A stretch of 64,000 nt of DNA, taken from positions 28,300,997-28,364,996 of the forward strand of contig NC_052666.1 in the NCBI RefSeq assembly GCF_016802725.1. The letters are read 5' to 3'. The notes below the pieces were generated by a model. The model was given only the letters and a program-made list of their open reading frames with translations. It had not been told where the DNA came from and made no database searches. The DNA is from Solenopsis invicta. Taxonomy: Eukaryota; Arthropoda; Insecta; Hymenoptera; Formicidae. Of the stretch, positions 50,873-63,092 are shown piece after piece. Numbering within the stretch: position 1 is the first letter of the stretch; each line of letters begins with the position of its first letter. The translations under genes and the position numbers were made by a program.

Positions 50873-51450
50873 GGTGCGTTGCGTTCGGGTCGGTGCGTAG
50901 AAAGCAAATGGGAGAGCCGGGACTGCCGGGAGAGCGATCGTTCGATGCAATCGGATAACCTGTACAACCCCAGATACATATACCGTGATATCACGTGATA
51001 TGCCGGCTCCACCACCACCAGGCACCACGCGAGAACGAAGGCGCGATTATCGCTGATTATCGCGGCGGACCGCACGCGATCGATTCTTCGAGATTCGACT
51101 ATCGACCGCAGCGATCACGTGACAGCGCTCTCGAATCTCCGTTGTCGCGCCGCGGCGCGCCGTCCAGTTCTCGTCGTGCGCGCGCGCGTCGCCGTTTGTG
51201 AGAATGCGGGAATTTGGAGGGTCCGAAAACGAGAAAGAAACTTCCGTCCGCAGGTACGTTTACGCACTTATTGTCGACTTTCGACGAACAACGTTGACGT
51301 CGAGGTCAGCGTAAGACATGATCCGCCGCTCTCTCCGCGTCCACGATTTCGTTGCGATTACTTTGAACGAGACCGTTGGATCGAGCGGCCATGTTTCATT
51401 CCCGAAATTAGCAATGAAAAAACGATTCCCCGATTTTAGTTAGATCTGTC
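50873..51450 (-). promoter_or_regulatory. CpG-rich promoter/5' leader of AHCY
   Basis: A dense CpG block upstream of the AHCY start codon, with open frames on all strands as expected for GC-rich noncoding DNA. No TATA box seen. Confidence 0.5.
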
Positions 51451-52510
51451 GTTACGTATATGCAACGATTAAGAAAGAGCGATTATGTAGGATTTCTCGA
51501 AGCGTAGCCACTTTTAATTTACACTTGTCCTCTCGAATGATTTATTGGGATAAATTTCGCGGGATGAATTGGGATAATTGGTGGAGAGAACGGGGACAAG
51601 AAATCGCGAACGCGCGCGTTGCAACGGTTGCGTTCGGTTTTTCAAATCGGAAGCATACGTTTGCTCTTTCATCTCAAAAATCGCTCGGCGAGATGCACAT
51701 CCCGAAATTAATGTCGGCGCTCAGATTGGTTGAAGCTCATGTTGCTAGTTCGCATCTCGCATCTCAGAATTGCAATGCCGCAGAATGCAGCAAACGGTTG
51801 AAATGACATTCAATTGTAATTGATATTTGTCAGTTAATTAAACGTTAATTGACAATAATAGATTTAACATTGTATATTGTATTATAATAATTATATGAAA
51901 ATAGTTATTATAATTACAAAAATTTACGAATTAGTCGTTCCAAAATGAACCTTGAAAATGTATTGGTACTACATACTAGCACCGCGAGATGGCGCGACCT
52001 GGTAGTATCACGAATTACAAAGGGTGTCGTAGAAATATCAGATATTTCTCAAACTGTAAATTATCTCAGTATTTCGTAATTTTATTGAAAAAAAAACCCA
52101 CTGGCTTTAAAATAATGTTTATTATTTATTAAATCGAGGTTTGTTGTAGCAATGACATTGAATTAAATTAATGTAACTCATTTTCGATATAGTTAAGTTT
52201 GAAAAGAAAATTAGTTATTTATCTATTTTAATTATCTCTACCAAAATTTGTGGAATGTGATGCTTAATATAATTAGAATTAATAATACAAAAATTGGGAG
52301 TGATGTTAATTAAAATTGTAATTTGAAAATTTTAATTAATCAACATTTTCTTTAAATAAATAATCGATTAAAATTTTTAGATACGTAACGCTATATAATT
52401 GACTAAAAAAATTTGACTCTGATTTTTCTACAATCAAGAAATTATGTAAAGAAAGTATTTGGTAAAAAAATCCAAGTTTCTTCGAGTCCAATAATCAACG
52501 TGTAATCTTT
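51451..52510. other. Intergenic AHCY-LRRC23
   Basis: An unrecognised open frame at 51,525-51,806 starts at TTG (first ATG at 51,537) and has no family match from memory; the rest is AT-rich. The 3' UTR of LRRC23 should occupy the right part. Confidence 0.45.
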
Positions 52511-54397
52511 TTAATCTTTTAAATCTTCAAAATTAAATTCGCTTTTCTGGATTTTTCTTAGCAACGTTTTTGCCTCGTTTCTCTCTTGACCTAGCACAGG
52601 TTCCTTATCGATCCTCTTCAATTTCGGAAGCATCGTCAGAACGATCTGTCTGTATTTCTTCCCTTCTTCCTCCTCCATCTCTTCTCTTAGAAGACGATTC
52701 CCCAAGATGACAAGCGTTTCTAGGTTCGGTAGACAATTTAACTTTCTCAGCTCTGAAAGCTTGGGGATCTCGTTATCGCGCAAATTCACGTAGCTTAAGC
52801 TGCGACATCGCTCGCTGAAGCCGTCCAGGTTCGCGAGCCTGTTACTTCGCAGGTGTAACGTCTTTAGATTCACGAGGGCTTCGAGACCCTCGATCTTCTC
52901 GATTTGGTTCTCGGCCAGAAAGAGCTGCGTCAGGTTGGGACAACAGATTCCTGTGAGAAGCAAATATAACGTTATTTAGAAAAAATCCATTTTGCGAAGT
53001 TTCTGCAAATTTCTATTCCTCTCGTTTCACCGAGTTCTTACCCTACTAAGTGCACAATATTTCTAGAATATTATGTAAATATTATTTAAAATTAAAATAA
53101 TACTACTACACTAAGAGAAAAAAAATTACTAAGTTTTAATAATTTGTTTGAATAGTTGCAATGAAATATTTACTAAATGTAAATAAATATTTATTTAGTA
53201 CAAGAACGACTAATTTAATTTAACTATGACTTTTTCATTTGATAAATATTTATGTACCGTAAGTAAATATTTCACTGCAACTATTCAAACAAATATTTAT
53301 TTAGTAATGCAGTAATTTTTTTCTCTCAGTATTCCGAGGATATTATAAAAATATTATATAGCTTTGAGATTTGAACGAATAAACATTTTTTTAAATACAT
53401 TACAAAATTGTTAATGATAAATGGCACGTTTAAATTCAATTTCATGCATAAATTTCATTCTACTTTAATAAAAATTATATTTATATTAATATTTCAAGAA
53501 TACTGTTTAATATTATATTAACTGGAATACATTTTTTTTATATTCTAAGAATATACCCACAATTTAATATTAAATAATGTTACGCTCTTATAGGGTAACC
53601 GTTTGGGAGACTTAGCGTTTCTCATCCAGATTTTTACGATCACCCTCGGCTAACGGTTAATCCCGAGAGATAAGTAATGGCCCTCTCTGGTCTCATCTTC
53701 GCGCGTCTCACCTGTGGTACTGACCAGCGCGTTGCCGCGCAGCTCCAGAGTTCTCAAGCTCACGAGGATCTCAGGGTCCAGCGTCACAGCGCGAATATCG
53801 TTGTGATTCAACTCCAGGCGCTCGAGCAATCTGTGACGGATGCCGGACGTGTCCGTCAACTTGTTTCGGTTCAGAGCGAGCTCCTGCATTTTCGAAATCG
53901 TCTTACTAGCGCGGATCTGTCGTTAGGCGCGGGGATCTCTCGACGAGAGTCGGACCCCGTTGCTCAACGGACGACGATGCAATGGTCACCTGCAAATAGG
54001 GCATCGGGTTTAACTCCGCGCTGGTCAGACGATTTCGGTCCGCCCGCAGCGTTTGCAAGTAAGGTACCGCCTCGAGCGCACGCAGTGCTTCCGACGTTAA
54101 TCTGTTCCCCGACACGTTCACGTAACGAACGTGTCTGAAAAACGGTATCACGCTGACATCTGTAAGATCCTTGTCCGAGGCGTCCAGACTGAGATAGGCG
54201 TACTCGCATTGCGCGACACATTTTCCTAAATTGTAAAGACACTCGCCGACCTCGGCGTGTGTCAACGCACGTGTGTCATACTCGGTTTCCTCTAATGAAA
54301 TTGTTGATTCGTATGCAGGTTGGTCCTCTTCGTCGTAGTCTTTCTCTTCTGCGAGATCCTCCTCAGCTTTCTCCTCTTCGTAACTTTCTCCTTCCAT
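52511..54397 (-). CDS. LRRC23: LRRC23-like leucine-rich repeat protein of radial spoke 3
   Basis: Axonemal protein; vertebrate LRRC23 builds the head of radial spoke 3 and is needed for sperm motility. Three minus-strand exons: 54397-53990, 53883-53712, 52950-52511, giving 339 residues (human 343). The acidic N-terminus (Glu/Asp-rich to about residue 40) is typical. LRRs follow from about residue 70: VRYVNVSGNRLTS, LQTLRADRNRLTS, LALNRNKLTDTSGI, RLELNHNDIRAV, LRTLELRGNALVSTTGI, LTQLFLAENQIEKIEGL, LKTLHLRSNRLANLDGF, LSYVNLRDNEIPKL, then an LRR cap (LPKLKRIDKEPV). The acceptor at 53883 was chosen because it preserves spacing with the human protein and the upstream AG would put a stop in frame. 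The 761-base second intron holds a nested pair of MITEs. Next to a CFAP97-domain gene on the same strand. Confidence 0.92.
53041..53604. mobile_element. AATATT-rich TIR element, copy B (interrupted)
   Basis: The left end CCCTACTAAGTGCACAATAT and the right end (GTTACGCTCTTATAGGG) are imperfect inverted copies and match the ends of copies A (12,847) and C (63,123). The interior is split by a second element at 53,106-53,336. It lies in an LRRC23 intron. Confidence 0.7.
53106..53336. mobile_element. Palindromic MITE nested inside copy B
   Basis: Left arm ACTAAGAGAAAAAAAATTAC; right arm ends GTAATTTTTTTCTCTCAGT, its near inverse. Inside, AATAGTTGCAATGAAATATT and AATATTTCACTGCAACTATT also mirror each other, so most of the element folds back. 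Removing it makes the flanking copy-B sequence (AATAATACTA / TTCCGAGGATATT) read like copy C. A partial relative lies at 22,526-22,640. Confidence 0.75.
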
Positions 54398-55381
54398 TTG
54401 CTTTCAATCGAATCGAGAGGTAAGAATATACGAATGGATTTATTGTGTGTGCGCAGCCACCATTTGTAGCATTATAACAGAAACATTAATATTTGTATTA
54501 GCATGATTAATATTGTTAACGAAGATTACTAAATTAGCAGGAGATTATTCAGCATTTATGCTGATTATGAAATTTGTATGTTGCTCAGCTCGTAATATAT
54601 CACGAGTATATTTGTAAAATTTTTAATAACTAGAAACGTATATATAATATTATATATGATATAATAATTTATAATAATATATTATATAATATATATTTTT
54701 AAATATATATATAATAATTAAAAACATACATACAATTTTGTGTTAATTGTAAGAGTTACTTACATTAGTGTCAAAAGAATGCGGCATTTATGAAAATCTA
54801 GTCTCTTTCGTTGACGCGTTAATTACGATATATCGAATGATACGTATCGATTAGAGTTCCAAACAAAAGAGAAATAAATCGGCATCAATTTTCCGGCAAC
54901 AATTTTATAACTTGATTTAATTTAGCAAATTTACGGGCAATTAAAATATGAATAAAAATAATTCAACTAAAAGTGATATATTGATAGAAAAAAGATATAG
55001 TTTAAATATTATATTCCAATAATAAGAAAACATTATACAATTTATTTTTGGAATAATGAAGGTATATAAATATTAAATATTGTAATGCAAATTACGTTAC
55101 TGATCCAGATGGTTTAAATCGATCATTTCGCGATTTCGAGACAGTAGGACCAGACAAAAATGCAGTTTCGGAAATATTGATAAAAGAATTTATTAAAAAT
55201 CCATGCAGCAGATAAATACGACAGTCAAGATAGAAAGAAGTTCATTAAAGATCAATGTAAAATCGTACAAATAGAATTGTATACGCTACCCGTCCATTGC
55301 AGATGAAATACAAAAGATATGTGCACACATATAAATTGCGAATGACGTAATGGCGAAGGGATATTCGAGGCTCCGTTTTCT
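54398..55381. other. Intergenic LRRC23-CFAP97D
   Basis: AT-rich DNA with an ATATAT-rich patch near 54,640-54,715. It should hold the LRRC23 promoter and the CFAP97D 3' UTR; no other gene is seen. Confidence 0.5.
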
Positions 55382-56297
55382 CTAACGAACCCTGACGCAT
55401 CTAGTTTCCTGCCATTGGACCCGTTGGGAATCCTCCACGACGCGTCGTTTCCGATGCATGATCTCGCGGAGTTTCTTGAGCAGAATGAAATTGTCCCTGA
55501 GGATCCGCGCCTGCCGTTCGCGTTCTAGCTGCAGTCTCTTTGCGTTGAACGAAACGTGAGGTCTGCCCTCCGGAGGGTTCACATCTACCGTCGGTCTGGC
55601 TGTCTTTACCTACAAACACGAATAAGTACGATCATAAATTCTGTGACGACGTCACGCGGCGTGAAACCTATAAACTTTGAGGAAAAGAATATTTAACCCC
55701 GGAGCAAACCTTGAAGTGTCAAAAAGTCCTTACTAATACAACTGTTTTTATAACGGCATAATTATTTAAAATTTCTTAAATTTAACATAAATTATGAAAA
55801 TAATGCATATAAATTATATTTGATATACAAGTGATTTTTATAGATAATTATAATTTCACGCAAGCACGTTATTTATTATAGTTTTAAAAAAATTCTGAAA
55901 AGAATCAGAGCTTTCAATTTTTCCGCGGATTTTCTCAATTCCTTTCCCAAGAGAAGCAAAATATCTATGATCGAGAAAATCCGCGAAAAATTTGAAAAAA
56001 AAAACAATTTTTTTCCATGTTTTCAAAACTACATTATTTATTTCATTGCTTCTTTATCTCTACGAGAAATATCATTGGCATTGAAATTTTCGTTCTCAAG
56101 ATCCTCAGAGCTTTCATCGAGAAAGAGAGACACAGACGCGCGTTTGAAAGAGACATTGCACGGTAAAATATTAAACAGAGCCGAATTAAGAGCAACGTTT
56201 ATAATTCATGAGTGCTCACCCTAGAACGGTGACGCTCGTACGCCCTTCGTTGCCAGGAAGGATCGTCCTCGCTTCGTATCCTTCCGCGGTTCGACAT
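55382..56297 (-). CDS. CFAP97 domain-containing protein (CFAP97D1/2-like)
   Basis: Small protein of two minus-strand exons, 56297-56220 and 55609-55382, giving 101 residues. Exon 1 reads MSNRGRIRSEDDPSWQRRAY and ends RSR; exon 2 opens with VKTARPTVDVNPPEGRPHVS and continues through KRLQLERERQARILRDN, ILLKKLREIMHRKRR. The pattern A-x-P-x-VD-x-x-P, then a basic/acidic helix with ERERx(5)RDNxxLLxKLxxIM, is the CFAP97 (hemingway-type) domain. CFAP97D1 is needed for the sperm axoneme in mammals. Start and end fit the family's small size, but an extra upstream or downstream exon cannot be excluded (the tail CVRVR is not conserved). The pairing with LRRC23 fits an axonemal role. Confidence 0.75.
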
Positions 56298-59200
56298 CCT
56301 GCATGCTCGATAACGTGGGTGTTTGCCGTACGTGGCGCGAGTACTCAAGTTTCTCTGGCAACGGAAACGTCCGCGATATTGATCTATGTCGGCTTCCGAG
56401 GAGCGTGCGGATTCACAAGTGTTTGTGAATCGTTACCTTAATATTATTCAGAAAATTTTATTTTTTTTTTTAGATTTATATAATGGTAAAATTTTACGGT
56501 TTTGCACAAATAGACATTTAAATACGATTAGTAATATTTAAATAAATAAAGCGTATAAAATGGGGGAAGTTGCAAAGTGTATTGCTTTATATAACAAATT
56601 GAATATTATAGAGGGATGTTAACAGACGTCCAAGTTTACAAGTGTAAATCGGGTAGTTGAGTGAAATTTTTCCGTTTGTACATTGCGATTATAAAATTTA
56701 AACGCGTGCTAAATTAAAATTTTGTAATTGCGGCTGCGCGTACAAAGTCTGACAGACCACAAATTTAATTACGGATTCTTGAAATTTGCATAAGTTTCCG
56801 AAGAAGATGAATAAATCTACATTTATTTTAAATTCCCTAAAGCGCCTGCGAGTAGAATTGCGAAATTAAGATGTAATTTTAGACGTTACACGTACGTACA
56901 TCTCCATAGAAAATGGATGGAGATCTCTAATCTCTCGAGACGACGTAGGAATATGAATCCGTGCCGAGCCATGTTTCTTTGCTCCTCTTGCGCGAGCGTA
57001 TATGCAGCTAACAATATGTCATACGCACGTGCGCGCGTGTGCGCCCGTGTGCATCGTGCGTGCACTTCCTCCCTTCGCGGATGCAGGAGGATGCTGCGAT
57101 TGGTGGAGGCTGCTGGACCAATGGTGCGCGGCAAGGGGCGGAGATTCGCTCATCTCGATCCGTAGATGCGCGTGAAATTTCTCTTTCGCCACGCTTAGAT
57201 ATTCATGCGAGCGATGTGCGAAAGAAAACGAAGCACGATAACTCGCGCTCGCGACGTTAATTTTATTATTTTATAACAATTTTACAACTTTTGCTTTTGT
57301 GTGTCAATAATTACATGTACTTTAAAAGATTTTAAAGGATGCTTCTCGGACACTTTTAATATCGATATTTCAAGAGAGAGCAAAAGGATTTTATATTTTA
57401 TGCGCGATATTGTATATAAAAAAGTGCTGGGGAAAAATCGAAGTAGATTTTGTTTCTTTAAGAAATAGAAAGTACAGAAACTTATTTAACTAAAACTTAT
57501 TTAGACATATCAAAAAATAAATGAAATCTTATTTTTACTATCAAATATTATAAATAAATAAATATATAAATAAATGAATTATATATATATTTAGTTATTT
57601 ATAATATTTGAAATAAGATTTTATTTATTTTTTTATATGCTTAAGTATTAAATAAATATTTAAATAAGTATTTTTATACATATATATAAAACATTGTTTG
57701 CTTGTTTTATATTTACTACACAAAATACTTATTTCAAATAGTATTGTTTAGAATTTTACATACATTTTTCAAATAAATATTTCTATTTCCTTCGGTCTTT
57801 TGATCTTGACATTGCTTTCTTAATTTCATATTGAATTTTTTTAATTCCGTATAAAAATATAACGATGAATTTCTTTTACATGTATGTAATAAGTTTATTT
57901 ATATTCTTATGAGTACAATGTAATAACATTAAGATTGCAGTTTACTTCTAGATTGAAATGTATCTGTGCAAAGTAGAAAAAATAAGTCAATTCTCTCTCT
58001 CTTTCTGAGAAACCAATACAACAAAAGAACGGAACGAGGAAACCCTAATTTTTTTTTTATATGCTTTTGCGGTCTACGGTGTTATCTTTTATTGCTTCAA
58101 ATTCTCTGGGAAAAATGGGGAAGACTTCATAAAATGGTACAAAGCTGCTACAAAGAAAAGTGATAAAATTTGTCGTGATCAATGGATTAGTCCCGCTGTT
58201 TATCTTAGCATTTTGTTTGCAATACTAAAATGCTTTGTCGAACAAACGCGCTTTATCATGATTACAATTAAAATACCTGGACGTCTATTCGTTTGAACGT
58301 ACCAAACGTACGGGAGCTGAACGGAACGGTGGGATTAATCGGAGAATCGAAGCTGTAAAATATCGTCGGCGCTCAAGAGGAGGGATGGGGAAAACAAGAA
58401 GGGAGGAAAGAAGGATAAATGGGTATCCATGACCGGTAACGCCATGGATCGCGCGCCCGCCAGAGGGTCGTTGATCTTAATCGCGCGCGGATCTTCGACA
58501 ATGATCCTCTCAAATGGATGAGCCCCGCCACTCGAGAGAGAGACGATGAAGATCTCTTCCCTCGAGGGGATGCACGCGGTGTTATACTATCTAAGCAGGC
58601 ATCCGGCGACCGAAAATGGGCATTCCCCTCTCCGTTTTGTCCAACACGTCCGTACTTCCCGTATCCTTGCGAGGGACACTGTAACCAATCCGGATACCCT
58701 TGCCGATCCCGCTGCAGTATATCGCTCTCGCTCTGTAAACCAGCGGTATATATCCCTTCGTACCGTCAAGAGCGCAAAAAATTTTTATGGCTGTCTTTCG
58801 AGGGTATAGCGAGAGATCACGTTCCCATTCTTCTATGTTAGTTTAAGAAAATTGAAAATATTCTATTTCTTCCTTGTTGCAAAAAACGCCAAGTTTTTGA
58901 AAATGAATGGTTCGGAAATGAATGGAATTTTATTGCCTTACGGCACAATCCGTAGGAATGCGAACAGATAACAGAACTTTGTCCTACTGAGCTTAAGAGG
59001 GTATCTCGCTTTTGAGTTTTAAAGAATCGATTATTATTTTTTAAATATTTTTTAACAGTTTGAATCTTGAAAGAGAAAGTAGAGTAAAAGAAACAGGACA
59101 AGATAAAGTAAGGGTAAGAGATTTGTAAAAAAGTTTATTAACATTTTGTTAACATTTTTTGAAACTATTTAAACATTTTATTAACATTTTTATAAACCAT

Positions 59201-60860
59201 TTGAAAAATTTTTAACGCATTTTTTTCGAAATAATGTTTATCAAAATTGTTGCCATGATAACTTATTATTTAATTTTAATGATTAATTGGATTAACTCAA
59301 AATTTTTTTAGAAGATATTGACAATACTTTTATTCTCTCGTATAAACTACAATAAAAATAAAAATTTTAACTTTTTGATTTTTCTGGTAACAAAGTCTCG
59401 AAAAAAACTTTTTTAATTAATTCTTTTTTCAAAACTGTTATTTTTGTAAAAATTTTTTTTTTAACTTGATTATCGTGTGAATGAAAACTACATTTACATT
59501 ATTATACTTTTTTTTTAATTTTTGTATTTCTGAACTTTGTGTTCATCTTGAATCACGGCAAAAGAGTGAGACAGTATTTTTTTACATTTTTATATAGATT
59601 TGCAAATAATTAGTGGAAATACTTCTTCTAATGCTTGAAAAAATTTTGTAAAAGACATTTAAATACCAAAAAAGAAATATACCAAGTTTTAAGTTTACAG
59701 CTTTCATTTTTTTTCTGAAAAAGTTTTTAAAAATAGATATAAAAATGTTACCAAGAGCGAGAATACTTTGTTAACACGAATAAATTTTATGCAGATTGCA
59801 TGGATTTTGTTTGTTAGATTGATTTAGAAAAGATTTTCTTCAAAATTATTTATAGCACTAGATCTAAAAGATTATTTTATGTTTATAAAAAGAATCTATT
59901 TTCTTCCTTCTTTAAACTTTTAGTTTTTGTTTTGTGATCCCTTGATATATTAATTTGAATCACCAAAAGAGTGTTATATGATCACAGTTAGCATTGTTAG
60001 TCTATAAAATGATTATTAATGTTTATTATTTTGTTAATGAAATTTTTGTACAATTTAATTAATAGCATTGTCAAAAAAATTGCAATATCGCGTTCAAATT
60101 TTAATAAGATCTCTCGTACGGCGCAGACTATCCCGAACTCTTCGCACCATTCGAGCTTTTTCATTAAAGCTCGCACATTTCCGATCTTAACCCCGTTCTT
60201 CCCATTCGAAAAAAAAATAGGACACGTTTTCAAAGCACTGTGAAAATAAACGGCTCGCAAGTTGTCGAGTTTCGGAGTCGTAACAACGTTCATCCGTCCA
60301 TTTATAAAATCGTGAAATCAGATTGCCGGGCACAGTTCCCTCCTTTTCGCACCCTCGACGTCGGGGTGCAAGCTCGCCGGGGTGTACGATATCGGCCCCG
60401 GAGGGTTGTTGAATCCGGGTGCCGGGCTGGCTGGCTAGAAAGGCCCGTGATTCAGCGTCCGAGAGAGGGAGAACCGGAGGGCGGTCCATAGGCGTGTCGG
60501 ATGCCCGGGTGTGCGAGCGCGACCCGGCGCGTGGGGGATACTCCGCGCGCTTTTCGTCCCAGTCTTCACTGAGGCACCACGTCGTGCGTGTCGTCGCTGG
60601 CGAGAGTGTCATCTCGAGATTATCCGGTGGATCGAGCGTGGTGAATCACGCTCGCCGCGGAGGATACAAAATACATCTCTTGTCTCGTCATCTGAATACT
60701 TTCGGAGCGTCTCTCTGTTTTCATTCGAAAAGCTCTCGTTTATACCGCGGGAGGTAGTATCGGTAGTGACGTATAACCGCGATCCCGTTGATCTCACCGC
60801 GAGAGGAAGGAGGAAGAGAGAGTGTCAGCCAGGAGGCCCGGTTAACCCGCGGCGACGAAG
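56298..60860. other. Intergenic CFAP97D/CBF-beta region
   Basis: Divergent intergenic DNA of 4.5 kb. GC-richer patches lie at 56,900-57,260 (with a GT/GC alternating run near 57,025-57,060) and 58,400-58,840 (an unrecognised Cys-containing 107-codon frame at 58,518). The rest is AT-rich. 60,330-60,860 is CpG-rich and is probably the promoter and leader of the CBF-beta gene. Confidence 0.5.
57479..57669. repeat. Long AT-rich foldback (arms about 80 bp)
   Basis: The left half (ACTTATTTAACTAAAAC, AAATCTTATTTTTACTATCA, AATATTATAAATAA) is mirrored by the right half (TTATTTATAATATTTGAAAT, AAGATTTTATTTATTTTT, ATATTTAAATAAGT). The loop is short (about 30 bases). It looks like a palindromic MITE. Confidence 0.6.
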
Positions 60861-63060
60861 ATGATGCACGCAATGAGCGAGCACGCGGGGGTGGGCGTGC
60901 TGCCGTTCGACGGTATGGGTCTGTACGAACAACCCCGGCCGCCCCGGCTCGTCTTTAAGATGCCGCGCGTCGTGCCCGATCAGAAAACGAAATTCGAGGG
61001 CGACGAATTGTTTCGAAGACTGAGCCGCGAGAGCGAGGTGAGTTTGTCACGGAGAAAGATTGTCACCGAACTCACCGGCGTTGAAAAAGATCACGCTCGG
61101 ATACGGAAGAGTTGCGATTCAATTTGTATAAGAGATCTGTATCAATTGCCGTCTTTACCCAGAGAAATTTCAATTTGATAAGTAGGAAAGAAGAGTAAAT
61201 GTGAGTCAAGTGCAAATAAATTGTAAACGTAATATTAAAATAAGTCGACATATTAAAATCCGTACGCGGTTCGACACATTTTTCGACATCTCTGTGCAAA
61301 AAGAACTATCTTGTTAAAGTATCTAAATATTTAGCCGGATACAAACCTGAAAATTAATTTATTGTACCATCACGAAATAATTGTGCAAAAAATGTTGACA
61401 TTCCAGCGATTCAGTTTGAAGTCCAATATAATTATTTTGATGACTTAACAAAATTACTTTACAGATCTGTATCCAGTTTCCTTAAATTTTTAGGTACTTT
61501 AGCAGAATCGTGTTTTTCATGTTTTTCATAGAATAAAAAAAAATCTCCGTCAGTTAATTAATAAAATACATTCGAATCCGCGCGCGCGTGCGAGGGCGAG
61601 GATCAAATTATTACGGTAATATTTTTAATCCGAAGAGTGGGCGCGCGCGTTGCGCCGGAAGGATGTGTGAAGTACGCACGTATTGAATACGTAAGAGACC
61701 ATTAACGTTTTCAAGAGGAAACACTCTCATCGTGATAAGCATGCGGGTAACGTTGCACGATATACCGTTAAAAGTATAAATGTATGTGCACGCGAAGAAA
61801 CGGAAAAAGGCATCACGAGTATCCTTATATCGAGATAACTGGCAAGTTTTTGTCCTTGATGTCCTACATCGCACGGTTATCGTCCTTGACGTCACGAATA
61901 GGATTCTGTTTGTAAACGCCAGGTACGAGCGTCTCGGCAGCTCTACGTAACGGCCCTCGAACTTTATTTTCAAAATTATTTCAAAGAACATCGGTGAGAA
62001 GATGAATAAATAATAATGCGAAACGGAGAAGTTTATATCGACGTTTAATCGTAATTGCATCGTGTAATCACGCTATGAAATCAATTCCAGGAACTAGTCG
62101 ATCGTTTCGTTTTGAAATCGACGATTTAATTTGTTTATTATTACTCGCTGATTAATCTCGATCGGATAGCTCGATCGAGGAATGTCTTTCGAGTTACGTG
62201 GCGCAATGCGCGGTGACAGAGACGGTAAAAGGTTTTCCCGTCGCTCGCCGACAAATGCGCGATGCGATGCCGTAGGAATGTCGTCCTTTCCTCGAATTTG
62301 TCCAACCTGCGGATCACCCACAGGCAGCGAATTAGTATTCTACGTTCATTTTGCCTTTTAACAATCTCCGTGAATCAGGAGAAACTTTCGAAGTGAGAAA
62401 GAATCCGGTCGGAGAATTTGTTGCGTTACCTCCACGAATATTCGCGTCAAGATGACTCAATTGGTTCGATTAATTATCGAGGCAACAATAAAGCGGCATT
62501 CAGATTTTTGTTGGCATTCTGATAGCGACGAGCTTCCATCTGATAATCGTTAGGAAATTATTGAAAATTAAAAATATTAGCCACTATTTTTATCGTCGAT
62601 AAATTACAACGTTTGATCCGCACTCGTGACGTTTACGATATCGTATAATCGATTATCCGTATTTTATTTATTTATTTTTTTTTTTTACAAAATTAGCCGT
62701 TCGCGGAAACATTACGCAAATGGTGCGCGTATCTTTTAAAATTCAAATTAATTTGCTTTAATGCACCTTGATAATCTTGTTATTTGCACTTTGCTATTCC
62801 TTATGGATATAAAAAATTCTTTACACCACGCGTGTAGCTAATAGATACTTTTGCTTTTTCTTTTGTAGGTGAGATACACTGGTTACAGAGACCGACCGCT
62901 CGAAGAGCGTCAAGTACGTTTCCAAAATGGCTGTCGAGAAGGCCACACGGAGATCGCGTTTGCGGCGACGGGCACCAATCTCCAGCTTGTTTTTGGCAAT
63001 GCATCCGGAAACTACCCCGTCGATCCCAACGACTGTGACTTCGACAAGGAGCACGGCAAG
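60861..63060 (+). CDS. CBFB: Core-binding factor beta / Brother-Big brother (3' part outside the window)
   Basis: Non-DNA-binding partner of Runx transcription factors; it raises their DNA affinity and stability. Two exons are visible: 60861-61037 and 62869-63060 (123 codons, open at a donor GTAAGT). After a 33-residue insect-type extension (LYEQPRPPRLVFK as in Drosophila Brother), the conserved domain starts MPRVVPDQKTKFEGDELFRR, LSRESE, then VRYTGYRDRPLEERQVRFQN, EIAFAATGTNLQL and DCDFDKEHGK. The expected next exon (KVHL..., NGVCVR in the family) is not found before 64,000, so it lies to the right. The first ATG (60861) was chosen; a second Met four codons on is also possible. Intron 2 contains a MITE. 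Confidence 0.93.
61038..62868 (+). other. CBF-beta intron 1
   Basis: 1.83 kb, AT-rich, with the donor GTGAGT and acceptor TTTTGTAG. I see nothing else in it. Confidence 0.7.
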
Positions 63061-63092
63061 GTAAGTGGACACCGTTTTTCGAGATCATCCTC

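Noticed and set aside
51525..51806. 93-codon frame upstream of AHCY
   Set aside because: Begins at TTG, no family recognised, and no partner exon; left as unassigned intergenic.
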